From NCBI GenBank assembly GCA_031276365.1, contig JAISNG010000126.1, forward strand, positions 1-5,881: 5,881 nt of DNA, written 5' to 3'. The notes under the pieces are model-generated. The model made no database searches. It was not told the DNA's origin and worked only from the letters and a program-made list of their open reading frames with translations. Both the position numbers and the translations under genes were made by a program. Shown in pieces: positions 1-5,765 of the stretch (positions are counted from its first letter, which is position 1; each line of letters starts with the position of its first letter). The stretch is from Campylobacteraceae bacterium. GTDB taxonomy: Bacteria > Campylobacterota > Campylobacteria > Campylobacterales > Campylobacteraceae.

Positions 1-2
1 GG

Positions 3-389
3 TTTCCGCTGCGCGATGAAGCCGAAATATTTATCGGAAAGCGCGGTGTGGCAGTCTTTTGCCACGCTATATCGGAACAAAATGACTGCCTTTTATGTTC
101 GGTTTATTTCAGACGCGAATTAAAAAAGCTTGGATTTGATTTGGACAATTTAAGCTTTTCGTATGAGGAGTTACTGCTTGAACGCTTCGGACGCGCTTTG
201 ACAAAAGATGCAAATGGGATTGGGGACGAATTGTTTGGTGAGTTTAAAAACTCTTTTAGCGAAGAGGAAATAGTCGTTTTGACTTCATTTGCCGCTTTGA
301 TGATAGCAACAAACCTTATAAATAAAGCTCTGGATATTGAACTTGACGATGGTTTGCAGATATACACAAAAGAGGAGAAACCCAAATGA
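3..389 (+). CDS. Carboxymuconolactone decarboxylase (CMD)/AhpD-like family protein, 5' end cut by window
   Basis: The frame is open from base 3 to a TGA at 387-389, giving 128 visible residues; the true start lies left of the window. A GTG at 48 is in frame, but family-like sequence (FPLRDEAEIFIGKRG) continues upstream of it, so it is taken as an internal Val codon. The visible part is largely helical. It has a CxxC pair (visible residues 29 and 32, NDCLLC) followed by a long amphipathic region and a late FAALMIATNLIN helix, the usual arrangement in AhpD/CMD-type proteins. AhpD uses its CxxC with a nearby His four residues after the second Cys; here that position is Phe (residue 36), so classic AhpD peroxidase-reductase chemistry is doubtful. 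A thiol redox or structural role is possible; the substrate is unknown. The stop overlaps the SDR start by 4 nt (ATGA), so the two are probably made together. CMD-like genes are often found beside dehydrogenases and CoA ligases. Family assignment fairly sure, function not. Confidence 0.72.
   Translation, partial: FPLRDEAEIFIGKRGVAVFCHAISEQNDCLLCSVYFRRELKKLGFDLDNLSFSYEELLLERFGRALTKDANGIGDELFGEFKNSFSEEEIVVLTSFAALMIATNLINKALDIELDDGLQIYTKEEKPK
372..377 (+). promoter_or_regulatory. Ribosome binding site of the SDR gene
   Basis: GAGGAG lies 8 nt before the ATG at 386, inside the end of the CMD-like gene. It supports the 386 start and, with the ATGA overlap at 386-389, suggests coupled translation. 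Confidence 0.7.
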
Positions 390-1195
390 GCAAAGAGTTT
401 CTCGGAAAAACTGTTTTTATAACGGGCGCGGCGCAGGGGCAAGGCAGAGCTGTGGCATTGGCTTTTGCAAAAGAGGGTGCAAATGTGGCAGGGTTTGATT
501 TGACTGAAAAGATACCCTACCCTGCATACAACCGCTCAAGTGCCAGCCATTTAAAAACGCTTGAGAAAGAGATAGAGAGTCTTGGAAGCGGAAAATTTGC
601 TGCATACACAGGCGATGTGCGAAACGCCAATGATTTAGAAAATGCCGTAAAGGGGACGATAGAGGTTTTCGGCAGGATAGATATTTTATTTAACAATGCA
701 GGAGTTGCCGCTTACGGATTATCTCATGAATTAACCGAAGAGCAATGGGATACAATACTGGATATAAATCTAAAAGGCGCGTTTTTGACGGCAAAATATG
801 TCATACCGCATATGATAAAAGAACGCTCTGGAGTTATCATCAACAACTCTTCAGTTGCTGGAATGAGAGGAATGAACCGCCTCTCACACTATGCCGCCTC
901 AAAATGGGGACTTATCGGACTTACGAAAAGTTGGGCTATAGAGCTTGCACCTTATGGCATCCGCTCTTTAAGCATACATCCGACAGGAGTAAATACACCA
1001 TTGAATGACGGCTTGGCAGAGCTTGAAGGCTCTACGCCTGAGGAGATAGCTGAACGTTCTGCGGGCAATCTGCAACCCGTTCCATGGATAGAACCAGAAG
1101 ATGTGGCAAACGCCGTTTTATTTCTCTCCTCCGATAAATCCCGATATGTAACGGGAAGTCAATTTGTTTTGGATGCGGGACTTTTGACCCGTTAG
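386..1195 (+). CDS. Short-chain dehydrogenase/reductase, mycofactocin-associated SDR-like subfamily
   Basis: A 269-residue classical SDR, predicted soluble and NAD(H)-dependent. The Rossmann motif TGAAQGQG is at residues 13-20. Asp38 ends beta-2 and favours NAD over NADP. NNAG is at 103-106. The catalytic set is Asn128, Ser156, Tyr169 and Lys173 (YxxxK). Several stretches match the subfamily usually called mycofactocin-coupled SDR: GQGR after the glycine motif, an extra loop with a YP pair after Asp38 (residues 40-66), HPTGVNTP at 198-205, PVPWIEPEDV at 231-240 and RYVTG at 253-257. In that subfamily the NAD is often tightly held and re-oxidised through the peptide cofactor mycofactocin, and substrates are alcohols or terpenols such as carveol. 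This is recalled family knowledge; no mycofactocin genes are visible here. It likely oxidises an alcohol or hydroxyl group, or reduces a carbonyl, on the substrate of this operon. The next gene follows after 28 nt. SDR identity is very sure, the subfamily fairly sure, the substrate unknown. Confidence 0.93.
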   Translation: MSKEFLGKTVFITGAAQGQGRAVALAFAKEGANVAGFDLTEKIPYPAYNRSSASHLKTLEKEIESLGSGKFAAYTGDVRNANDLENAVKGTIEVFGRIDILFNNAGVAAYGLSHELTEEQWDTILDINLKGAFLTAKYVIPHMIKERSGVIINNSSVAGMRGMNRLSHYAASKWGLIGLTKSWAIELAPYGIRSLSIHPTGVNTPLNDGLAELEGSTPEEIAERSAGNLQPVPWIEPEDVANAVLFLSSDKSRYVTGSQFVLDAGLLTR

Positions 1196-1210
1196 AAAGT
1201 AAAAATATTA

Positions 1211-1216
1211 AAAGGA
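1211..1216 (+). promoter_or_regulatory. Ribosome binding site of the CoA ligase gene
   Basis: AAAGGA sits 7 nt before the ATG at 1224, in the 28-nt gap after the SDR stop. It supports that start. No promoter or terminator is recognisable in this gap. Confidence 0.7.
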
Positions 1217-1223
1217 ATGTTTA

Positions 1224-2546
1224 ATGTCAAAAAAATATTGGGATGAAAAGATTGAGACACTGCCGCGCTCCAAATTGGAGGCTTATCAGCTAAAGACTTT
1301 GAAAGAGTATCTTGTTTTTGCATATAATAATTCGCCATACTATCACAAAAGTTTTGACGAACACGGCGTGAAGCCGGACGACCTAAAAGAGCTTGGTGAT
1401 TTGCAAAAATTCCCTTTTATCAACAAAAAGATAGAAAGAGACCGCCAAATAGCCGCTCCGTTTTTGGGAGATTTAGCGTGCGTAGATGAAAAAGATGTCG
1501 TCTATATCTCCGCTTCCAGCGGTTCAACGGGAGTTCCGACCATAAGTCCTTTTACGCTTAATGACTTCAACGAATGGCAGGATGTTGAGTCGCGGCTATA
1601 TTGGATGGTTGGCATGCGTCCAACCGACAGATATCTTCATGCGCTAAACTTCACGCTTTTTGTCGGAGGTCCAGATGTCGTCGGCGCTCAAAATCTCGGC
1701 GCAATGTCTATTTGGGCAGGCACTGTTCCATCTGAAAAGCTTTTATTCATAATGAAAGAATTTCAACCGACTATAACATGGACTACGCCCTCTTACGCGT
1801 GGCATCTTGGAGAGAGTGCGAAAGCTCAAGGCATTGACCCCGCAAAGGATTTGTCCATAAGAAAAATCATTGTCGCAGGTGAAACAGGCGGTTCTATATC
1901 TGCCACAAGAGCAGAGATAGAGAAACTATGGAATGCCGAATTATTCGACTTTTACGGCATATCGGATATTTTCGGAGCATGTGCTGGAATGTGCGAATAT
2001 AAAGACGGCTTGCATCTGGCGGAAGACCACATCTTAGTAGAGGTTTTAGACCCAAACACTCTGCAGCCTCTCAAAGACGGCGAACAGGGCGAAATCGTAT
2101 TTACGACATTAAGAAAAAGAGCAAGACCGATGATAAGATTTAGAAGTGGTGATATAGGTTTTGTAAACCGCGAAAAGTGCAAATGCGGCAGAACGCACGC
2201 ACGCATCAATATAACAGGACGTATAGACGATATGTTCATAGTCTCAGGCGTAAACGTTTTTCCAAGCGATATTGAGTATGTCGTGAGGACGCTGGATGGA
2301 CTTACGGGCGAATACAGGATAATTATAGACGAAGAGGAGCATTTGACAAAATTTGATATTGAGGTAGAAAAAAATGACGATATCTTGCTAACGCATGAGT
2401 TGGAACTTGGCGAAAAACTCTCAAAAAAAATCAAAGAGCGTCTCGGAGTCAAACCAAGACATATCAAGATTTTGCAAAAAGGCGATATACCGCGTGCTAC
2501 TCACAAGGCGAAACGTATCATAGACAATAGAAAAAAATCGGAATAA
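1224..2546 (+). CDS. Phenylacetate-CoA ligase (PaaK) family, AMP-forming acyl-CoA synthetase
   Basis: A 440-residue cytoplasmic adenylate-forming enzyme, the usual length for PaaK-type ligases (about 430-445). It is expected to convert a carboxylic acid, ATP and CoA to acyl-CoA, AMP and PPi. The N-terminal YWDEKIETLPR start and the NSPYYHKSF segment (36-44) are typical of the family. The phosphate-binding loop SSGSTGVP is at residues 98-105. The adenine/A5 motif region is YGISDIFG at 244-251, RSGDI is at 307-311, and the hinge region GRIDDMFIVSGVNVFPSDIE runs from 332 to 351. The C-terminal catalytic Lys is probably Lys428 (PRATHKAKR). Cys257, Cys319 and Cys321 (CKCGR) could form a metal site, an inference. 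In the A5 motif the usual Glu (YGxxE) is Asp248. The substrate is likely an aromatic acid such as phenylacetate, 4-hydroxyphenylacetate or indoleacetate, but the sequence alone does not settle this. It lies 2 nt before the aminotransferase. PaaK homologues occur both in aerobic paa clusters and in anaerobic aromatic catabolism; no paaABCDE-type genes are seen here. Confidence 0.93.
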   Translation: MSKKYWDEKIETLPRSKLEAYQLKTLKEYLVFAYNNSPYYHKSFDEHGVKPDDLKELGDLQKFPFINKKIERDRQIAAPFLGDLACVDEKDVVYISASSGSTGVPTISPFTLNDFNEWQDVESRLYWMVGMRPTDRYLHALNFTLFVGGPDVVGAQNLGAMSIWAGTVPSEKLLFIMKEFQPTITWTTPSYAWHLGESAKAQGIDPAKDLSIRKIIVAGETGGSISATRAEIEKLWNAELFDFYGISDIFGACAGMCEYKDGLHLAEDHILVEVLDPNTLQPLKDGEQGEIVFTTLRKRARPMIRFRSGDIGFVNREKCKCGRTHARINITGRIDDMFIVSGVNVFPSDIEYVVRTLDGLTGEYRIIIDEEEHLTKFDIEVEKNDDILLTHELELGEKLSKKIKERLGVKPRHIKILQKGDIPRATHKAKRIIDNRKKSE

Positions 2547-2548
2547 AA

Positions 2549-3721
2549 ATGCCAAACACAAGCGAACGAACAAAATTTTTTACAGAATCCGTCATAAGGC
2601 GCATGACGCGCATAAGCAACGAATACGGCGCGGTAAATCTTTCACAAGGATTTCCCGACTTTGAGCCTCCGCTTGAATTAAAAGAGGAGTTGCAAAAAAC
2701 GGCGATAAACGGACCGCATCAATATGCGATAACATGGGGAGCGCCCAATTTTCTGGAAGCTTTAGCAAAAAAACAGAGCCGCTTTATGGGCGTAAATATT
2801 GAAGCGCAAAAAAATATAGTCGTAACATGCGGAAGCACGGAAGCCATGATGGCGGCTCTTATGTCTGTTGTCAATATGGGCGACAAAGTGATAGTATTTT
2901 CCCCATTTTATGAAAATTACGGTGCAGATACAGTATTGACGGGAGCTGTTCCGATTTATGTGCATTTGACGCCGCCCGCTTTTAATTTTGATAAAAAAGC
3001 GCTGCGCGAAGCGTTTTGTCAAAGACCAAAGGCTATTATCATTTGCAATCCTGGCAATCCGACAGGAAAAGTTTTTACCAAAGATGAACTGCTCTATATC
3101 GCAAGTTTAGCCGAAGAGTTTGACACATGGGTCATAACCGATGAAGTTTACGAACATATCGTATATAAGCCGCACAAACATACATATTTTGCGTCGCTTC
3201 CGAATATGTTTGAAAGGACTATTTCGTGCAGTTCACTCTCCAAAACTTACTCCATCACAGGCTGGAGACTTGGCTATATCATAGCTTCCGAAGAGGTTAT
3301 AAACGCCGCACGCAAGGTTCATGACTTTTTGACGGTTGGAGCCGCCGCACCTTTGCAGGAAGCCGCTGTAAAGGCATTAGAGTTTGACGATAATTATTAT
3401 GATAAACTGCTTTCTCATTACACGCGTAAAAAAGAGTTGTTTTTAAATCTGCTGGACGATGCGAAATTAAAATATATAGAGCCTGAAGGAGCATACTACG
3501 TCATGGCGGATATTTCGGAGTTTGGCGTAAAAAACGATGTTGAATTTGCCGAATGGCTCGCGCGAAAAGTCGGTGTGGCGGCAGTGCCTGGTTCTACGTT
3601 TTTTAAGGAAAATATTCAAAATTATATACGATTTCACTTTGCCAAAAAAGAGGAGACACTTTTGGAAGCTGGAAAAAGGCTTTTGAAATTGCGTGAATTT
3701 GCGAGTAAACTTTATGTGTAA
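2549..3721 (+). CDS. Class I/II PLP-dependent aminotransferase (kynurenine/glutamine-phenylpyruvate-like)
   Basis: A 390-residue fold-type I aminotransferase of normal length, cytoplasmic, moving an amino group between an amino acid and a 2-oxoacid. The motif SQGFPDFEPP (32-41) and QYAITWG (58-64) recall the kynurenine/methionine/glutamine-phenylpyruvate aminotransferase group. Other key residues are NPGNPTG at 167-173 (Asn170 near the PLP ring), Asp198 contacting the pyridine nitrogen, Tyr201, SLSKTYSITGWRLGY at 229-243 with the Schiff-base Lys232 and phosphate-binding Arg240, and Arg361 (IRFHF), the likely clamp for the substrate carboxylate. The start ATG is 2 nt after the ligase stop and has only a weak CGGA upstream, so it is probably translated by coupling. 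Its place between an acyl-CoA ligase and a 2-oxoacid oxidoreductase suggests an aromatic, branched-chain or methionine-type amino acid as substrate. The aminotransferase call is very sure; a simple aspartate aminotransferase is less likely given the GFPDF motif but cannot be excluded. Confidence 0.93.
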   Translation: MPNTSERTKFFTESVIRRMTRISNEYGAVNLSQGFPDFEPPLELKEELQKTAINGPHQYAITWGAPNFLEALAKKQSRFMGVNIEAQKNIVVTCGSTEAMMAALMSVVNMGDKVIVFSPFYENYGADTVLTGAVPIYVHLTPPAFNFDKKALREAFCQRPKAIIICNPGNPTGKVFTKDELLYIASLAEEFDTWVITDEVYEHIVYKPHKHTYFASLPNMFERTISCSSLSKTYSITGWRLGYIIASEEVINAARKVHDFLTVGAAAPLQEAAVKALEFDDNYYDKLLSHYTRKKELFLNLLDDAKLKYIEPEGAYYVMADISEFGVKNDVEFAEWLARKVGVAAVPGSTFFKENIQNYIRFHFAKKEETLLEAGKRLLKLREFASKLYV

Positions 3722-3748
3722 AAGCCTTTCAAGACTTTACGGGATTTT

Positions 3749-3754
3749 AAAGGG
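3749..3754 (+). promoter_or_regulatory. Ribosome binding site of the oxidoreductase gamma subunit gene
   Basis: AAAGGG lies 8 nt before the ATG at 3763, in the 41-nt gap that is the largest in the window. CCTTT at 3725-3729 is complementary to its AAAGG part, so a weak stem could cover it; this is unproven. Confidence 0.6.
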
Positions 3755-3762
3755 CAGATATC

Positions 3763-4293
3763 ATGTGTGAAATCATTTGGTACGGTAGAGGCGGAGGCGG
3801 AGCATTTACTGCCGCCAGACTTTTGGGAATTGCCGCAAGCCTTGAAAACAGGTATGCTCTTGCTTTTCCGACATTCGGACCTGAACGAAGAGGCGCTTTG
3901 GTGCTTGGATTTACGAAGCTTGATGATGTAAAAATTTTGGATAGAAGTGAAATTACTGAGGCAGATTTTGCGATAATTCTTGACGAAACGCTCTTTTCGG
4001 ACGAAGTTTTAAAAAGATTAAAGCTAAACGGAACTTTACTCATCAACACCAAAGATATCTCAAAATACGCTTCGCTTCACAAAAACGCCGTCGGTTTGGA
4101 TGCGTCGGCATTGGCGCTTGCGATATTAAAAAAACCTATAGTAAATACCGCATTTTTAGGAGCATTTGCGGCTGTTTCAAAAGAGATTAGCCTAAATGCG
4201 CTTGAAAATGCCGTCAAGCAGGATATGAAAGCCTCTTTAGTTGAAAAAAATATAGAACTTTTGAGAACTTCATACGAAAGCGTGAATATATGA
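3763..4293 (+). CDS. 2-oxoacid:ferredoxin oxidoreductase, gamma subunit (PorG-like)
   Basis: A 176-residue protein matching the pyruvate/ketoisovalerate oxidoreductase gamma family (about 175-190 residues). The family signature is at the N terminus: a glycine-rich loop GRGGGG at residues 8-13 followed by FTAARLLG, then FPTFGPERRGA at 35-45. The family usually has GRGGQG; here the Gln is replaced by Gly12. The subunit is part of the CoA-handling half of the enzyme, which with alpha, beta and delta catalyses 2-oxoacid + CoA + oxidised ferredoxin <-> acyl-CoA + CO2 + reduced ferredoxin in the cytoplasm. Its stop overlaps the delta start by 4 nt (4290-4293). The order gamma-delta-alpha-beta is that of four-subunit enzymes such as the Helicobacter pylori pyruvate oxidoreductase. 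The neighbours (ligase, aminotransferase) argue that the substrate here is not simply pyruvate, an inference. An indolepyruvate, phenylglyoxylate or ketoisovalerate enzyme is equally possible. Confidence 0.88.
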   Translation: MCEIIWYGRGGGGAFTAARLLGIAASLENRYALAFPTFGPERRGALVLGFTKLDDVKILDRSEITEADFAIILDETLFSDEVLKRLKLNGTLLINTKDISKYASLHKNAVGLDASALALAILKKPIVNTAFLGAFAAVSKEISLNALENAVKQDMKASLVEKNIELLRTSYESVNI

Positions 4294-4586
4294 AAAAACC
4301 AAAATTATATGCATACACAGAGCCTGTTTCCATTGACGGCTACCCGCAATCGCCCTGTTTTCAAGCAGGACATCTTGTATCTGCAAACAAAAGTTACCGC
4401 GTACTAAAGCCTGTCATTGACGAGGATAAATGCATTGGGTGCATCTTGTGTTACGCGCTGTGTCCGGACGGCGCGATTTTCCGTTTTGAAAATATAGTCA
4501 AGGTGGATTATGACTTTTGCAAAGGGTGCGGCATTTGCGCAAACGAATGTAAAAGCAATGTTATCAAAATGGTTGAGGAGAGTTAA
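4290..4586 (+). CDS. 2-oxoacid:ferredoxin oxidoreductase, delta subunit, 2x[4Fe-4S] ferredoxin (PorD-like)
   Basis: A 98-residue ferredoxin-like subunit of usual PorD length. Two Cys motifs are visible: CIGCILCYALCP (Cys48, 51, 54, 58) and CKGCGICANEC (Cys77, 80, 83, 87). By the normal bacterial ferredoxin pattern, Cys48/51/54/87 bind one [4Fe-4S] cluster and Cys77/80/83/58 the other. The Pro that usually follows the last Cys is Lys88 here. The N-terminal stretch of about 40 residues before the first cluster (EPVSIDGYPQSPCF) is typical of delta subunits docking on the complex. It carries electrons from the thiamine-site reaction to soluble ferredoxin. The start ATG overlaps the gamma stop and has no strong ribosome binding site, so coupling to gamma is likely. 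The alpha gene starts on the base after its stop. A stand-alone ferredoxin is unlikely because of the neighbours. Confidence 0.92.
   Translation: MKKPKLYAYTEPVSIDGYPQSPCFQAGHLVSANKSYRVLKPVIDEDKCIGCILCYALCPDGAIFRFENIVKVDYDFCKGCGICANECKSNVIKMVEES
4575..4580 (+). promoter_or_regulatory. Ribosome binding site of the oxidoreductase alpha subunit gene
   Basis: GAGGAG lies 6 nt before the ATG at 4587, within the last codons of the delta gene. It is one of the two strongest binding sites in the window and supports the 4587 start. Confidence 0.7.
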
Positions 4587-5765
4587 ATGGCACAAAAGAG
4601 AGAGTTTTTGTCAGGCAATGAAGCTGTTGCCTTCGGCGTCAAATTGTGCCGTCCTCATGTCATAGCCGCTTATCCGATAACACCGCAGACGATAGTTGTA
4701 GAGCGTCTTTCGGAAATGGTAGAAAACGGCGCGCTAAAATGTGAATACATGCATGTAGAGTCCGAATACTCCGCGCTTTCCGCCCTTATGGGAGCAAGTG
4801 CAGTGGGTGCGAGAACATTTACTGCGACTTCATCTCAAGGATTGCTTTATATGGCGGAGTGTTTGCATTATGCAAGCGGCGGACGCTTTCCGATAGTTAT
4901 GATGAATGCTAACAGGTCGCTTGCGCTTCCGTGGAATATCTACGGCGACCAGCGCGACTCTTTGTCCCTGCTTGACTGCGGATGGATACAAGCATACGCC
5001 GAAGATGCGCAAGAGAGCCTTGACCTTGTGATACAGGCGTTCAAAATCGCAGAGGACAAAAGAGTATCTACGCCGTTCATGATAAATCTTGATGGATTTG
5101 TGCTTACGCATACTTACGAATCCGTATTGATTCCAACTCAAGAAGATGTGGACGCTTTTTTACCTGCGTTTTATACAACTAATAAGATGGATTTGAATAA
5201 TCCTGTAAATATGGGCTTTAGTTCAACTCCAAACGATAATATGGAGTTTAAATACATACAGCACAAGACCATGATTGACGCCAAAAATATCATAAAAGAG
5301 GTTGGAAACGAGTTTAAAAAGGCATTTGGCAGAGGTTACGGAGCTTTGTGCGACAAATACAAAACTGACGACGCTGATGCAATACTTGTAACTATAGGCT
5401 CTATCACATCAACCGCACGTATAGTAGTAGATGAGTTAAGAGCCGCAGGAAAAAATGTAGGTCTTTGCAAGATACGTTACATGCGTCCGTTTCCACATGA
5501 AGAGATATCATCTTTGGACGCGGAAGTTATCGGCGTTTTGGAAAAGGATATCTCGTTTGGATATGAAGGGACGGTTTTTACAAATGTCAATTCTGCCTTT
5601 GCGAGAGTGCGGAAAAATCCCAAAACCGTAAATTTCATAGCTGGACTTGGCGGACGAAGCATAACAAAAAAGGATTTGCACGATATGTTCAATACGTTAA
5701 AACACGCTAAAGATGGTGAAAAAACCGAACATGTTCAATTTGTAAACTTAAGAGTACCGATATGA
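4587..5765 (+). CDS. 2-oxoacid:ferredoxin oxidoreductase, alpha subunit (PorA-like)
   Basis: A 392-residue protein of normal alpha-subunit length (about 380-400). It carries the pyrimidine-side thiamine diphosphate domain: FLSGNEAVAFG at 7-17 and the hallmark AAYPITPQT at 27-35, with Thr32 in the place of the substrate-contacting Thr of pyruvate oxidoreductases. VESEYSAL at 57-64 holds the acidic residue expected to activate thiamine, and TATSSQG is at 79-85. NRSLALPWN at 109-117 and DQRDSL at 121-126 correspond to the segment near the substrate pocket; Arg110 likely matches the Arg that holds the 2-oxoacid carboxylate. The transketolase C-terminal-like domain follows from about residue 250 (AILVTIGSITSTARI, then GLCKIRYMRPFP). 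The PWN segment, where many relatives have PIN, may reflect a different substrate, but this is inference. The stop overlaps the beta start by 4 nt. The complex is cytoplasmic and oxygen-sensitive in most known cases, which fits an anaerobe or microaerophile. Confidence 0.93.
   Translation: MAQKREFLSGNEAVAFGVKLCRPHVIAAYPITPQTIVVERLSEMVENGALKCEYMHVESEYSALSALMGASAVGARTFTATSSQGLLYMAECLHYASGGRFPIVMMNANRSLALPWNIYGDQRDSLSLLDCGWIQAYAEDAQESLDLVIQAFKIAEDKRVSTPFMINLDGFVLTHTYESVLIPTQEDVDAFLPAFYTTNKMDLNNPVNMGFSSTPNDNMEFKYIQHKTMIDAKNIIKEVGNEFKKAFGRGYGALCDKYKTDDADAILVTIGSITSTARIVVDELRAAGKNVGLCKIRYMRPFPHEEISSLDAEVIGVLEKDISFGYEGTVFTNVNSAFARVRKNPKTVNFIAGLGGRSITKKDLHDMFNTLKHAKDGEKTEHVQFVNLRVPI

Noticed and set aside
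48..50. GTG as the start of the first gene
   Set aside because: The frame is open to the left edge and the residues before it look like the same protein family, so the gene is cut by the window rather than starting here.
745..1008. Second + strand frame of 87 codons inside the SDR gene
   Set aside because: The SDR frame here contains catalytic motifs; the alternative frame has no recognisable domain or ribosome binding site.
1196..1223. Internal promoter between the SDR and ligase genes
   Set aside because: Only 28 nt of AT-rich sequence with a ribosome binding site; no convincing -35/-10 pair.
1952..2467. Open frame of 171 codons on the - strand
   Set aside because: It lies wholly inside the well-supported CoA ligase gene and encodes Ser-rich, low-information sequence typical of antisense shadows.
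1224..2546. Aerobic phenylacetate (paa) degradation cluster
   Set aside because: Apart from the PaaK-type ligase none of the epoxidase, isomerase or hydrolase genes of that pathway are present, and the neighbours are ferredoxin-linked enzymes.
3722..3762. Rho-independent terminator between the aminotransferase and gamma genes
   Set aside because: The possible stems are short, AT-rich and not followed by a clear T run, so the gap is more likely internal to one operon.
3747..4052. - strand frame of 101 codons opposite the gamma subunit gene
   Set aside because: It is antisense to a conserved family signature and is not similar to any family I recognise.
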